Shown in pieces: positions 25,460 through 33,689 of a stretch of 64,000 bases of DNA. The translations under genes were made by a program, and so were the position numbers. The stretch's first letter is position 1. The number at the start of each line of letters is the position of its first letter. The stretch covers positions 62,001 to 126,000 of the forward strand of contig CAMTXO010000002.1 in the NCBI GenBank assembly GCA_947085845.1. The letters are read 5' to 3'. This DNA comes from JACPYF01 sp947085845 (lineage in GTDB: Bacteria; Patescibacteriota; Saccharimonadia; Saccharimonadales; Saccharimonadaceae). The notes under the pieces are model-generated. The model was given only the letters and a program-made list of their open reading frames with translations. It had not been told where the DNA came from and did not search any database.

Positions 25460-26128
25460 TTACTCTTCTTCCTTTTTCTTTAGAACATCTTTGCGATGCA
25501 CTTCAAAGTCAAGTTTCCTATAGACTTCTGCCGGATCAGCAGCAGCAGCTAGGGTGTTACCAACATTGATAACATCTACACCACCTAGAGCTAATGTATA
25601 TGCATTGTCAATCGTTGCGCCACCATCCCAACCTATTTCAGCTTCTGGATTTATTTTTCGTATAAGCTGCACTTTTTCAAGTTGTAGCATGTTTGCCTTA
25701 CCACCATATTTACCGAGGTCGCCGCTAAATATAAGCACATGGTCAACTGCTTCGATAAGTTCTGTTTTGTCGCTGGGTACTGTAGGTCTCATCAAGGCAA
25801 TGCCTGCTTTTATACCAGCAGCTTGCAGCCCTTTTGCAAATTCTATTAAATCACCTTCTGCTTCGCTGTGAAATATAACCAGGCTTGGTTTTGGCGCCAT
25901 AGCACTAATTGCTGCCAATTGAGCAATTGGCTGCTGATACATGAGATGTATATCTACCTCCCAGCCCTGGGACCATGAGAGATCGACTGGAGTTGCGCTA
26001 CTACCCGGTGCAAATTGGCCATCCATCATATCTATGTGAACACGGTTTGCAAAAGGCTGCACCCGAAGCCACAGAGCATCGAGCTCTTCTTTGGTTTGTC
26101 CTAGTAATGCTGGTACAACTACACTCAT
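25460..26128 (-). CDS. Ribulose-phosphate 3-epimerase-like protein
   Basis: A 222-residue TIM-barrel protein related to Rpe, which interconverts ribulose-5-phosphate and xylulose-5-phosphate. It shows VHIDMMDGQFAPG (family consensus H-x-D-x-M-D-G-x-F), DIHLMYQQP at the position of the usual HLM motif, and near the C-terminus IGWDGGATIDNAYTLALGGVDVINVGN, matching the catalytic D-G-G-I and phosphate-binding region. The N-terminus reads VVPALLGQ in place of the common I-x-P-S-I-L-S-A-D. Position in the operon supports the epimerase call; a lysine/glutamate tail is added at the end. The ATG overlaps rpiB by 4 bp. Confidence 0.85.
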   Translation of the reverse strand: MSVVVPALLGQTKEELDALWLRVQPFANRVHIDMMDGQFAPGSSATPVDLSWSQGWEVDIHLMYQQPIAQLAAISAMAPKPSLVIFHSEAEGDLIEFAKGLQAAGIKAGIALMRPTVPSDKTELIEAVDHVLIFSGDLGKYGGKANMLQLEKVQLIRKINPEAEIGWDGGATIDNAYTLALGGVDVINVGNTLAAAADPAEVYRKLDFEVHRKDVLKKKEEE

Positions 26129-26577
26129 CGTAAATTATCCAATTGGTGGTTACGCCGACGATACCGCTCTGCATTTGCAAACGGCGTCTTTAGCCACGTA
26201 TCAATTATATTTTTCCAGTCATCAGGATCTGATTCGAGCGTTCTTGCGGGAAGACACAGCACATTACTATCATTGTCGTTACGAGTCATTTTAGCCTCGT
26301 GTGCATCCCACACAACACTCGCACGTATACCATCAAACCTATTCGCCGCCATGCCCATACCTTGAGCTCCGCCGCAAAGCAATATCGCTCGAGGATCGTT
26401 ATCTTCACTGCCCAATACTTTTACTACAGCCTTTGCTGCAAACTCTGGAAAATCATCTTCTTTATCCAATATTTCATCGCCAACATCTTCGACTTCATGT
26501 CCGAGTTTTGATAAGTAAGCAAAAACATCTTCCTTAAGATGAAATCCATTGTGATCACTGCCCAAATATATCTTCAT
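26125..26577 (-). CDS. rpiB: Ribose-5-phosphate isomerase B
   Basis: RpiB interconverts ribose-5-phosphate and ribulose-5-phosphate. The 150-residue protein starts with YLGSDHNGFHLKEDV (family I-G-x-D-x-A-G) and has the active-site segment ILLCGGAQGMGMAANRFDGIRA, where the cysteine base and glycine-rich phosphate loop are kept (GGAQGMG replaces the usual GTGIGM/GSGNGE). NVLCLPARTLE follows. The next gene in the operon continues to xylulose-5-phosphate, so rpiB, rpe-like and transketolase form a consecutive pathway in gene order. Confidence 0.93.
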   Translation of the reverse strand: MKIYLGSDHNGFHLKEDVFAYLSKLGHEVEDVGDEILDKEDDFPEFAAKAVVKVLGSEDNDPRAILLCGGAQGMGMAANRFDGIRASVVWDAHEAKMTRNDNDSNVLCLPARTLESDPDDWKNIIDTWLKTPFANAERYRRRNHQLDNLR

Positions 26578-26605
26578 AACTGACTATTAGTATAAGCGTT
26601 TTGCG

Positions 26606-27625
26606 CTAGCTCTGCAATGTTTGGCCGATGTCGGCTGTTAGTTCCACTAGTCGGTTACTATAGCCCCATTCATTGTCGTACCATGCAACTACTTTTATGA
26701 GGTTGCCGCCTATGACGTTTGTTAGATTGAGATCTACTATAGCACTGTGGGAGTTACCCTTAAAGTCACTCGATACAAGGTCTTCCTCAGTTACAGCCAA
26801 TATACCTTGGTAAAAAGGTTCTTTTGCTGCTTTTTTAAACACTTCTTTGATTTCGTCGATAGTTGTGTCGCGTTTTATAAGTACTACAAAGTCACTCATA
26901 CTTACTACCGGTGTAGGTACACGCACGCTCATACCGCCAAATATGCCTTTGAGTGCTGGAAGCGCTTGGGCGGCGGCAATGCTTGCCCCGGTCGTTGTCG
27001 GTACAATGTTTTCTGCTGCTGCGCGTGCTTCTCGTAAATCTTTTGCTGGAGCATCTTGTAACTTTTGGCTAGCAGTGTAGCTGTGGACTGTTGTCATCAT
27101 AGCTTTTTCAATACCAAAATTACTTTCTAGCACGGCCATAACTGGTGTGATGCAGTTTGTCGTACAGCTAGCGTTGCTGACTACGTCAGTCGAAGTTGCG
27201 ATTTTATCTTCGTTCACGCCTAGAACAACAGTATCGGCACCATCGCCTTTTGCAGGCGCTGAAATAACAACTTTTTTCGCACCGGCTCCGTCTATATGTG
27301 CTCTTGCTTTTGCTGGATCAACAAAAAATCCAGTACTTTCGATCACAACATCAACACCAAGATCAGACCACGGCAAAGCGCTCGGTTCTTTTTCTGCCAA
27401 TATCTTTATTGTTTGGCCATCTACAGTTATTCCGTCATCGTTAAAGCCTACTTCGTGCTCATAAGTCCCATATGAACTATCGTGTTTTAAAAGATGGGCA
27501 AGTGTCTTGTTATCGGTCAAATCATTTATAGCTACGATCTCGATATCACTACGTTCAAATGCAATCTTGAAGGCATTGCGGCCAATTCTACCAAAACCAT
27601 TAATCGCTACTTTTGTTTTAGACAC
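26606..27625 (-). CDS. gap: Glyceraldehyde-3-phosphate dehydrogenase, type I
   Basis: Oxidises glyceraldehyde-3-phosphate to 1,3-bisphosphoglycerate using NAD. Full length at 339 residues: Rossmann motif INGFGRIGRNAFK at the N-terminus, catalytic cysteine in SNASCTTNCITP near 155, the histidine in TTVHSYTASQ, and the C-terminal VAWYDNEWGYSNRLVELT. The start is GTG at 27625 with AGGAG upstream, so this gene is not leaderless. First gene of the operon gap-rpiB-rpe-tkt(N)-tkt(C)-fba-pfkB. Confidence 0.97.
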   Translation of the reverse strand: MSKTKVAINGFGRIGRNAFKIAFERSDIEIVAINDLTDNKTLAHLLKHDSSYGTYEHEVGFNDDGITVDGQTIKILAEKEPSALPWSDLGVDVVIESTGFFVDPAKARAHIDGAGAKKVVISAPAKGDGADTVVLGVNEDKIATSTDVVSNASCTTNCITPVMAVLESNFGIEKAMMTTVHSYTASQKLQDAPAKDLREARAAAENIVPTTTGASIAAAQALPALKGIFGGMSVRVPTPVVSMSDFVVLIKRDTTIDEIKEVFKKAAKEPFYQGILAVTEEDLVSSDFKGNSHSAIVDLNLTNVIGGNLIKVVAWYDNEWGYSNRLVELTADIGQTLQS

Positions 27626-27691
27626 TACCCACTCCTATAAGCATTAGTACTATTTAAAGATATTGTATCATATCTGTAATCATTCCAATAC

Positions 27692-27720
27692 TTGACATTT
27701 TGTTATATTTGTGACAATAT
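27692..27720 (+). promoter_or_regulatory. Promoter of the gene at 27775
   Basis: TTGACA at 27692-27697, spacer 17, then CAATAT at 27715-27720 preceded by TGa (extended -10 context). A leader of about 50 nt follows. Confidence 0.6.
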
Positions 27721-27774
27721 AAATAACAGTTTTTACGTTATTGTTTTGTCAATGTTCGTAGAGAGGAACGGGCT

Positions 27775-28146
27775 ATGCCCACAAAAGTGCAGGTAACTTT
27801 TTCACAAAAGGCAATGCGAAACGCTGTAATCGCAGCAATATTCAAAATGCCGAAGGAGCGTGTTCGTCTAAATTTTGACGAATACGGTGATAAACAAATG
27901 TTTGGGTATCACTACAAGCTCATATGTGGAGAAAACTCGATCCCCGAGGCTGTCGTGCTCAAGTGCGAATACCCGGGATGGTCACAGAAGCCCTTGAAAC
28001 ACAAGTACATACTTGTGACCTTGCGTGACGGTACCTGGAAAGTCGACGACAGCGATGGAGTCGACTGGGACCAGTACGAAATGCGCAGAGATCCAACTCT
28101 CGATGAGTTGCGCAGTGAAGGGCTCTTTGATCTCAACATCACCTGA
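27775..28146 (+). CDS. Hypothetical protein, 123 aa, solitary cassette gene
   Basis: Not recognised. A soluble 123-residue protein without signal or membrane segments; mixed alpha/beta with many aromatic and charged residues, two cysteines (LICGEN, LKCEYP) and a C-terminal acidic stretch including DGTWKVDDSDGVDWDQYEMR. ATG 27775 has GAGAGGA at 27761-27767, seven bases upstream. It stands alone between its own promoter and a strong UUCG-capped terminator, just upstream of rel. Codon use is richer in G and C at third positions than in rel. Confidence 0.75.
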   Translation: MPTKVQVTFSQKAMRNAVIAAIFKMPKERVRLNFDEYGDKQMFGYHYKLICGENSIPEAVVLKCEYPGWSQKPLKHKYILVTLRDGTWKVDDSDGVDWDQYEMRRDPTLDELRSEGLFDLNIT

Positions 28147-28150
28147 CCCA

Positions 28151-28194
28151 AGAGCGGTAGCGGGGCTTCGGCCCCGCACATACCGCTCTTTTTT
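28151..28194 (+). terminator. Terminator between the 27775 gene and rel
   Basis: AGAGCGGTA (28151-28159) pairs with TACCGCTCT (28181-28189), and inside it GCGGGGC/GCCCCGC is closed by a UUCG tetraloop. Six T residues follow. Very strong hairpin. Confidence 0.95.
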
Positions 28195-28207
28195 CATGCC
28201 TGTAGCG

Positions 28208-28213
28208 TATAAT
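28208..28213 (+). promoter_or_regulatory. -10 box giving a leaderless rel mRNA
   Basis: TATAAT at 28208-28213 ends 6 nt before the rel ATG. The -35 position falls in the terminator T-tract, and there is no Shine-Dalgarno. Confidence 0.65.
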
Positions 28214-28219
28214 TAAACT

Positions 28220-29788
28220 ATGAAAAAGCGAGATGTCTTAAAAAATGCTGAACCCCATTATGACAAAAATGAGATATTGGAACTTGAATTAGCAATTAAC
28301 ACTGCATTTAAAGCTCATAGAGAACAGAAAAGACTCAGCGGTGAAGCCTATATCATTCACCCCCTAAACGTTGCGAATACCTTGATTGAATGGGGGATGG
28401 ATATTGACACGGTTATTGCTGGTGTACTTCACGATACAGTCGAAGATACTGACCTAACACTTGAAGAAATAGAAAACGCATTCGGCCACGATGTCGCTTT
28501 TTTGGTAGATGGTGTTACAAAAGTTGGTCAAGCTCGTGCCGGTATGCGCGATATTGGCAGCTACTTGCCAACCACTCGCGACAATCTATCGAAGCTACTG
28601 ATAGCAGTCGGCCAGGACATTCGCGTCATCATCATCAAACTCGCCGACCGCTTACACAACCTACAAACGCTAGAGCATATGCCACGTGACAAACAGCTAA
28701 AAATTGCCCGCGAAAGCTTGGAAGTTTTCGCACCAATGGCAGACCGTTTAGGTATGGGGCGTCTGCGCATGCAAATGGAAGAGCTAGCATTTAGCTTTAT
28801 GGAGCCTCGTGAGTTTAAAAAGCTGCGAAAAATGATGAAAGATCGTTTGGGCAAATCCCACAGAAAACTAGCAGTTGTTCGAAAAGAATTTTCTGAAGAA
28901 TTGGATCGTCAAGGCATTAAACATACTATGGACGGTCGGGTAAAAAGTATCTATAGCTTGAAACGCAAACTAGAAAAAACCGACGACAATATAGATGATA
29001 TCTATGATTTGATTGCTCTACGTATCATCGTTGACGATCCCGAGACATGCTATAGGGTTCTCGGGTTGTTGCATAGCTCATATCAACCAATGCTCGGACG
29101 TATCAAAGATTATATTGCGGCACCAAAGCCAAATGGCTATCAAAGTTTGCATACAACTGTGATCACACCAACGAAACAAGTAGTAGAGTTTCAGGTTCGT
29201 ACGCGCGAAATGCATGAATATGCCGAACGTGGTTTGGCTGCAAGCTTCCACTATAACGAACAAAAAAAGGCCAAAGAATACCGTAAAAAACGTGGAACAT
29301 CTACTCTACCGGCACAGCTGCAATGGATTTCGCAGATGCAGGAAGTTGCCGACAAGCTGAGCGAGGGTGACGAAGTGCCACTCGACGAACTAAAGGTTGA
29401 TCTGTTTGATCAACGCATATTTGTATATTCGCCAAAAGGTGACATTTACAATCTTCCGGAAGGGGCTTTGCCGCTCGATTTTGCATATCTTGTACATAGT
29501 GACATAGGCAAACATGCCTATAGTTTTCGGGTAAACGGCAATATTGCTTCTTTTGATAAAAAGTTGCACAACGGAGACGTGGTAGAGGTTGTGACCCGTA
29601 AATTATCTCTGCCAAAGCAGGCTTGGCTCGAGCTTGTTACTACTGTACATGCCCGTAACAAACTACGTGCTCAGCTAAAGCAGCTTGGTATTATCGAAAC
29701 TATAACAAACGCCAGCGCAATCATTCGCGATAAGGCAGTTCGAAAAGCTCGTAAAAGTATTAGGCCTGATTCTTCCAGCGCTCGATAG
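28220..29788 (+). CDS. rel: Bifunctional (p)ppGpp synthetase/hydrolase, short RelA/SpoT type without ACT domain
   Basis: Makes and degrades the alarmone (p)ppGpp. The 522-residue protein has an HD hydrolase domain (HPLNVANTL near 48 and HDTVEDTDLTLEE near 72, with the metal-binding HDxxED intact), a synthetase domain (about 225-345; RIKDYIAAPKPNGYQSLHTT near 294), and a TGS domain (DQRIFVYSPKGDIYNLPEGA near 393). The charge signature RxKD in the synthetase loop is the bifunctional type. The C-terminal zinc-finger and ACT domains of full-length Rel (about 730 residues) are absent, so ribosome-dependent control may differ. The last 29 bp overlap the convergent pyrophosphatase gene. Confidence 0.93.
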   Translation: MKKRDVLKNAEPHYDKNEILELELAINTAFKAHREQKRLSGEAYIIHPLNVANTLIEWGMDIDTVIAGVLHDTVEDTDLTLEEIENAFGHDVAFLVDGVTKVGQARAGMRDIGSYLPTTRDNLSKLLIAVGQDIRVIIIKLADRLHNLQTLEHMPRDKQLKIARESLEVFAPMADRLGMGRLRMQMEELAFSFMEPREFKKLRKMMKDRLGKSHRKLAVVRKEFSEELDRQGIKHTMDGRVKSIYSLKRKLEKTDDNIDDIYDLIALRIIVDDPETCYRVLGLLHSSYQPMLGRIKDYIAAPKPNGYQSLHTTVITPTKQVVEFQVRTREMHEYAERGLAASFHYNEQKKAKEYRKKRGTSTLPAQLQWISQMQEVADKLSEGDEVPLDELKVDLFDQRIFVYSPKGDIYNLPEGALPLDFAYLVHSDIGKHAYSFRVNGNIASFDKKLHNGDVVEVVTRKLSLPKQAWLELVTTVHARNKLRAQLKQLGIIETITNASAIIRDKAVRKARKSIRPDSSSAR

Positions 29789-30293
29789 AATCAAATATTA
29801 CCTTTTGCGCTTCTTCTATCCCCCCCCAACTTTGTACTTTTGTACTGCCAGGTTTTTTGAGGTCTTTGTAGTGGTTAAAGTGGTGTTCTACTTTTTGCTT
29901 CCATTGTTCATGTACATCATCAATAGACTTGATAGTATCGCCCGTATTACGATCGTCTGCTGGCACGACGATTATCTTGTCATCGACTTCACCGTCATCA
30001 ATAAAATGCATCACACCAATTACGCGACCTTTTAGGTACACGCCTGTTGGGATCGGGTCGTTTGTGATGATTAGTGTATCTAGCTCATCACCATCTTCGT
30101 CTAGCGTTTGTGGTATAAATCCGTAGTTTACAGGTTTTGCAAAAATACTTGGCTCGACACGATCAAGCTCGAATACGCCTAGTTGACGATTCCACTCAAT
30201 TTTTAATGTTGACCACTTTGGGATCTCCACAACTGTGTTTATAATACCCGTCTCTACATCACCTGCGTCTAGTATCTGGTTAAAGTCTGCCAT
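29760..30293 (-). CDS. ppa: Inorganic pyrophosphatase, family I
   Basis: Hydrolyses pyrophosphate and so drives biosynthetic reactions. The 177-residue protein has the soluble family I features: VVEIPKWSTLKIEWN (substrate lysine), YGFIPQTLDEDGDELDTLII with the metal-binding DxDGDxLD, the late DDKIIVVPADD and a final FNHYKDLKKPG. The 3' end carries a run of eight G residues on the coding strand (29827-29820) within W-G-G-I, a possible slippage or sequencing-error site, but the frame reads through cleanly. GGAG lies seven bases before the ATG. Confidence 0.96.
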   Translation of the reverse strand: MADFNQILDAGDVETGIINTVVEIPKWSTLKIEWNRQLGVFELDRVEPSIFAKPVNYGFIPQTLDEDGDELDTLIITNDPIPTGVYLKGRVIGVMHFIDDGEVDDKIIVVPADDRNTGDTIKSIDDVHEQWKQKVEHHFNHYKDLKKPGSTKVQSWGGIEEAQKVIFDSIERWKNQA

Positions 30294-30341
30294 AAAGTTT
30301 CTCCGTTTACGTTATAATCAATTGTTAGTAACAATTTTACC

Positions 30342-31319
30342 ATGAAACTCCTCACAACCTCCCAGTATATAGAAGACGCATCTCACGCAATCGCCCGCAG
30401 TAAAAAGCGGGTTATCGTGATGACACTATGCATCTCGCGTGAAACCGAAACTCAAGCTTTTATGGATAGTCTGCTGATTGCTGCAAAAAAAGGCGTGGAT
30501 GTACAGGTTGCTGCCGACACTTTCACATTTAGTGAGTTTGGTGGTTATTTTAATCCGTTTAAAAGATTGGCTGTACATAGTCGCGAAGCAAAGAAGCTCT
30601 CTAATACACTACGAAAAAATGGAGCTAGCTTTCGTTGGCTAGGTGGTAATTGGCGTATCAACCCATTCGCAGGAGTAACCCATGTCAAATGGACCATCGT
30701 AGACGACACCGTATATAGTTTCGGTGGTGTGAATTTATATGGGAAAGGTGCAAAAAATATTGACTACATGTTCAAGGTAAAAGACAAAAAATTAGCCGAT
30801 TTACTAGCAAAAGAGCATCGAGAAATCGTGAAAGCTGATCGCGACCCGACAGACTATTCAGGTTTTTACAAACAACTTGGTTATGGGTCTCTACTTATTG
30901 ATAGTGGCCAAAAAAATGAGTCGATGATTTATGAACGAGCAGTCCAGCTGGCCGAACAATCTCAATCTGTTTTGTTTGTGTCACAGTACTGTCCAACAGG
31001 CCGACTAGCGAAAATACTACGCCGCAAAAAAGCTACAATCAATTACAACCAACCGAAAAACACTCATCGCTGGACCAAACTAATGTTACTAGTTTCCAGT
31101 GTTACGACAAGGCTGAAATCACAATACAAAAAAAATATGTATCTCCATGCAAAATTTATTGTCTTTACAATGCCCGATGGCTCAAAGACAGCACTTACGG
31201 GCAGTCATAATTTTAGTTACAGCGGCGTAAGACTCGGCACACGCGAAGTAGACTTAGAGACTACCGACAAAAAAGCTATCTCGCAACTTGAAGCCTTTTA
31301 CTACAATCATATTGTCTAA
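30342..31319 (+). CDS. Phospholipase D-like protein
   Basis: A 325-residue PLD-superfamily protein, related to cardiolipin synthases and other phosphatidyltransferases. The first HKD motif is intact: HVKWTIVD near residue 114, followed by GGVN. The second reads HAKFIVFTMPDGSKTALTGS near 267, with the aspartate displaced three residues from its usual spacing, so catalysis needs checking. There is no membrane segment, unlike Cls enzymes. A -10 TATAAT at 30313-30318 lies 23 nt upstream of the ATG. Lipid remodelling is plausible; nuclease activity cannot be excluded. Confidence 0.85.
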   Translation: MKLLTTSQYIEDASHAIARSKKRVIVMTLCISRETETQAFMDSLLIAAKKGVDVQVAADTFTFSEFGGYFNPFKRLAVHSREAKKLSNTLRKNGASFRWLGGNWRINPFAGVTHVKWTIVDDTVYSFGGVNLYGKGAKNIDYMFKVKDKKLADLLAKEHREIVKADRDPTDYSGFYKQLGYGSLLIDSGQKNESMIYERAVQLAEQSQSVLFVSQYCPTGRLAKILRRKKATINYNQPKNTHRWTKLMLLVSSVTTRLKSQYKKNMYLHAKFIVFTMPDGSKTALTGSHNFSYSGVRLGTREVDLETTDKKAISQLEAFYYNHIV

Positions 31320-31322
31320 GTA

Positions 31323-31351
31323 TTGACAAATCTATATATATTTGATATAAT
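31323..31351 (+). promoter_or_regulatory. Perfect consensus promoter of the gene at 31421
   Basis: TTGACA (31323-31328), 17-bp spacer, TATAAT (31346-31351), and an extended TG one base before the -10. It starts four bases after the PLD gene stop codon and should be one of the strongest promoters in the window. Confidence 0.85.
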
Positions 31352-31420
31352 ATATGTATTCTTTTGCTTTGTGTAAGAGACGCAATCTTGTCGGTTTAAA
31401 CCACTCTCAAAGAGGTGCTT

Positions 31421-31726
31421 ATGAAAAAAATTAAGACATTCGTAACAGTTATCTGGTGTGTTCTCATCATCTTCGGAATGATGTTTGCATACACTGGAGG
31501 CAGTGTCGAAGAGAGGCTCTACGGCATTGCCGTAATGCTTGTCGGGCTTATTGTCATCGCACTACCGATTTTGTTCGGCTTGGATTATTTCTTGTCGGAA
31601 CAACGCCGAGAGTCAATTGAGCTCGAACTTGAGTTCAACGTCTCCGCAGATCAATCGACGTTCGCAACAGACACGTCGGCTTACATGGGTCGATGGAAAG
31701 ATGAACCAGTACACCGACCCAACTAA
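31421..31726 (+). CDS. Hypothetical membrane protein, 101 aa, solitary cassette gene
   Basis: Two membrane helices (about residues 5-24 and 33-55) with a short outer loop, and a polar C-terminal tail of about 45 residues. Not recognised. ATG 31421 has AGAGG at 31411-31415; an upstream in-frame GTG two codons earlier overlaps the ribosome site and is less likely. The gene has the strongest promoter in the window and its own terminator. The two-helix plus tail plan recalls the tandem pair at 15775 and 16372, but the C-terminal motif of those proteins is absent. Confidence 0.72.
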   Translation: MKKIKTFVTVIWCVLIIFGMMFAYTGGSVEERLYGIAVMLVGLIVIALPILFGLDYFLSEQRRESIELELEFNVSADQSTFATDTSAYMGRWKDEPVHRPN

Positions 31727-31730
31727 CTAA

Positions 31731-31799
31731 ACCCCGCCCTACCCGTCGCGCAGACACCTCTCTAGTGCCTCCGGGTATCAGGCGGGGTGTTTGCTTTTT
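31731..31799 (+). terminator. Terminator after the 31421 gene
   Basis: ACCCCGCC (31731-31738) pairs with GGCGGGGT (31781-31788); TACCCG/CGGGTA extends the stem inside. GTTTGCTTTTT follows, overlapping the end of convergent trxB. Confidence 0.85.
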
Positions 31800-32721
31800 A
31801 TGATTCTAGGTATTCGCGAATATTAAGCGCGGCGGTTGCGCCTTCGCCAACGGCGCTAGCAATTTGCATAGTTGCACCGCTGCGAACATCACCGCTAGCA
31901 AATACACCCGGAATAGTTGTTTGTAATTTGCCATCGGTTTTTATAAAGCCTTGTTCATCTAGCTCGATTTTTGAATCAGCTAGGAACTGTGTATTTGGCA
32001 ACAAACCTACAAACACAAATACTCCGTCAGTTTCAATTTCAATTTTTTCACCGTCTTTTGTAGCTAATACTTTGTTAACCTGGTTATCGGTTGCGATGAT
32101 TTCATCTGTTGTAGTCCCTAAATGCACAGTAATTTTTCCTTCACTAACTGCTTTTTCTAGATCATGCTGCAACACTTCACTGGCCTTTACTGTAGAGCGT
32201 ACTAGTAAATCAATATGAGTCGTAAATCGTGTCAGGTATAGGGCTTCTTGCAATGCAGAGTTTCCACCACCGACAACAACTAGTTTTTTATCACGATAAA
32301 ATGCACCGTCACAAGTTGCGCAGTAGTGAACGCCTCGACCAAAATACTCGGCTTCGCCTGGAACGCCGATTTTTTTATAGTCACTGCCAGTTGCAATCAA
32401 TACGACTTTGGCTTTCACGTCGTTACCATCAATTTTTAGTATTTTGTGGTCACCGTTATCTATAATTTCCTGGACATCTCCAAACTCTATTTTGGCACCA
32501 AAACGTTCAGCCTGGGCTTGTAGCTGCTCTGCTAATTTCAAGCCTTCAATACCTTCGGCAAAGCCTGGATAATTGTCTACTTGATCAGTGATAGCTGCTA
32601 GACCACCAATCACACCTTTTTCATACAAAGTGGTATCAATGTCTTCGCGAGAAGTATACACAGCCGCTGCAAGAGCAGACGGACCAGCACCAACAATAAC
32701 AAGTGGATGGATATCGGACAT
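31798..32721 (-). CDS. trxB: Thioredoxin reductase
   Basis: FAD enzyme passing electrons from NADPH to thioredoxin or a glutaredoxin-like protein. The 307-residue protein has the FAD site VGAGPSALAAAVYTSRED, the redox-active CATCDGAFYRDKK (CxxC, near 136), the NADPH site VVGGGNSALQEALYL, and the C-terminal FASGDVRSGATMQIASAVGEG. It is encoded immediately after a glutaredoxin-like gene with 1-bp overlap, suggesting that protein is its substrate. Confidence 0.97.
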   Translation of the reverse strand: MSDIHPLVIVGAGPSALAAAVYTSREDIDTTLYEKGVIGGLAAITDQVDNYPGFAEGIEGLKLAEQLQAQAERFGAKIEFGDVQEIIDNGDHKILKIDGNDVKAKVVLIATGSDYKKIGVPGEAEYFGRGVHYCATCDGAFYRDKKLVVVGGGNSALQEALYLTRFTTHIDLLVRSTVKASEVLQHDLEKAVSEGKITVHLGTTTDEIIATDNQVNKVLATKDGEKIEIETDGVFVFVGLLPNTQFLADSKIELDEQGFIKTDGKLQTTIPGVFASGDVRSGATMQIASAVGEGATAALNIREYLES

Positions 32722-32972
32722 TAGGCTAGAAGTGCTGCTGATATTTTACTAGGGTTCCAACCAATAGTTACGCTAGGTTCACTATTTTCGGCTTGAATAA
32801 CTGTTACGGGAACTGTTTTTACACCACTAATAGCCTCTACCTTATCACGTTGATCTGGCTGTTCATCGAGGTTGATTACATTGTAGCTCTCGCCTTTGCT
32901 GTCTAGATACTTTTTGACCATCATGCAGTATGCGCAGGCGTTGGTGGTGTAGACGGTGATGTTTTTGGACAT
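32721..32972 (-). CDS. Glutaredoxin-like (NrdH/Grx type) redox protein
   Basis: An 83-residue thioredoxin-fold protein with CAYC at 12-15, the cis-proline segment KTVPVTVI (about 54-61), and a final GWNPSKI. The pattern is that of NrdH-redoxins and Grx-like proteins reduced by thioredoxin reductase, which fits the 1-bp overlap with trxB. AGGAG lies six bases before the ATG. It probably supplies electrons to ribonucleotide reductase or to disulfide reduction; the target is not visible here. Confidence 0.9.
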   Translation of the reverse strand: MSKNITVYTTNACAYCMMVKKYLDSKGESYNVINLDEQPDQRDKVEAISGVKTVPVTVIQAENSEPSVTIGWNPSKISAALLA

Positions 32973-33068
32973 GTAATCTCCTATTTCTATTTTTGTTATA
33001 TATCGTTAGCATTCATTATATATAGCGTTAGCATGTTGGGTCAATACACTATATGTTGTAGTTTTGTA

Positions 33069-33629
33069 CTATTTTACTTCTAGAACTTCAACTATAAACA
33101 CTAGAGGTCCACCGGGAGCCCCATTTTGCGGACTCTCGCCATATGCTTTGTCTGCTGGAATAGTTAGTTTACGTACACTACCAGCTTTTACCCTATCTAG
33201 CCCTTCGGTCCAGCCCGCGATCACACCGTTTAGTGGAAATTCAACAGGCGTTAGAGTACCGTCTTTTTTTGACGAATCAAATATGACACCGTCTGAAGTC
33301 CAGCCAAAATAGTTGACCTTCACTGTAGAGTTTTTACTAGCTGTTTTACCGTCACCTACTTTTAGGTCTTCTTTTACTAATTTTGTCACACTTGCTTTGT
33401 CAAATACTTCGGCCGCATAGCCGTCCAATGGTTCTTTCACTTTTTTAGCCTCTTCTTCCTGCTCTTTTTGAGCTGTTGCTTGTGCTTTTGCTGCTTGTTC
33501 TTGTTCGATTTTTTGGTTATCGTTTGCAATGATAACGACAAAGTACGCACCAAGCGAACCTACCGTCATGGCAATAATAATAATCCAAATAATAAATTTT
33601 TGCATTTTGCTAGTTGATGATTTTTCCAT
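33069..33629 (-). CDS. Membrane-anchored FKBP-type peptidyl-prolyl isomerase
   Basis: A 186-residue protein with one N-terminal transmembrane segment (about 11-31), a charged Q/E/K-rich linker (35-65), and a C-terminal FKBP domain (about 85-186): KVNYFGWTSDGVIFDSSKKDG, then VIAGWTEGLDRVKAGSVRKLTIP and YGESPQNGAPGGPLVFIVEVLEV (shown in part as VIAGWTEGL and GAPGGPLVF). These are the usual active-site positions. It would fold proline-containing proteins outside the membrane, and could help the cysteine-rich RCC1 proteins; that link is inference. Confidence 0.93.
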   Translation of the reverse strand: MEKSSTSKMQKFIIWIIIIAMTVGSLGAYFVVIIANDNQKIEQEQAAKAQATAQKEQEEEAKKVKEPLDGYAAEVFDKASVTKLVKEDLKVGDGKTASKNSTVKVNYFGWTSDGVIFDSSKKDGTLTPVEFPLNGVIAGWTEGLDRVKAGSVRKLTIPADKAYGESPQNGAPGGPLVFIVEVLEVK

Positions 33630-33689
33630 ATACTCCCTTTTTTCAGTCAGTACCCACTATTATATCCCACCCCTACATGTAAATGGAAA

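Noticed and set aside
29820..29827. Run of eight C residues as a frameshift in ppa
   Set aside because: The frame reads W-G-G-I through it and the protein is complete, so no shift is needed.
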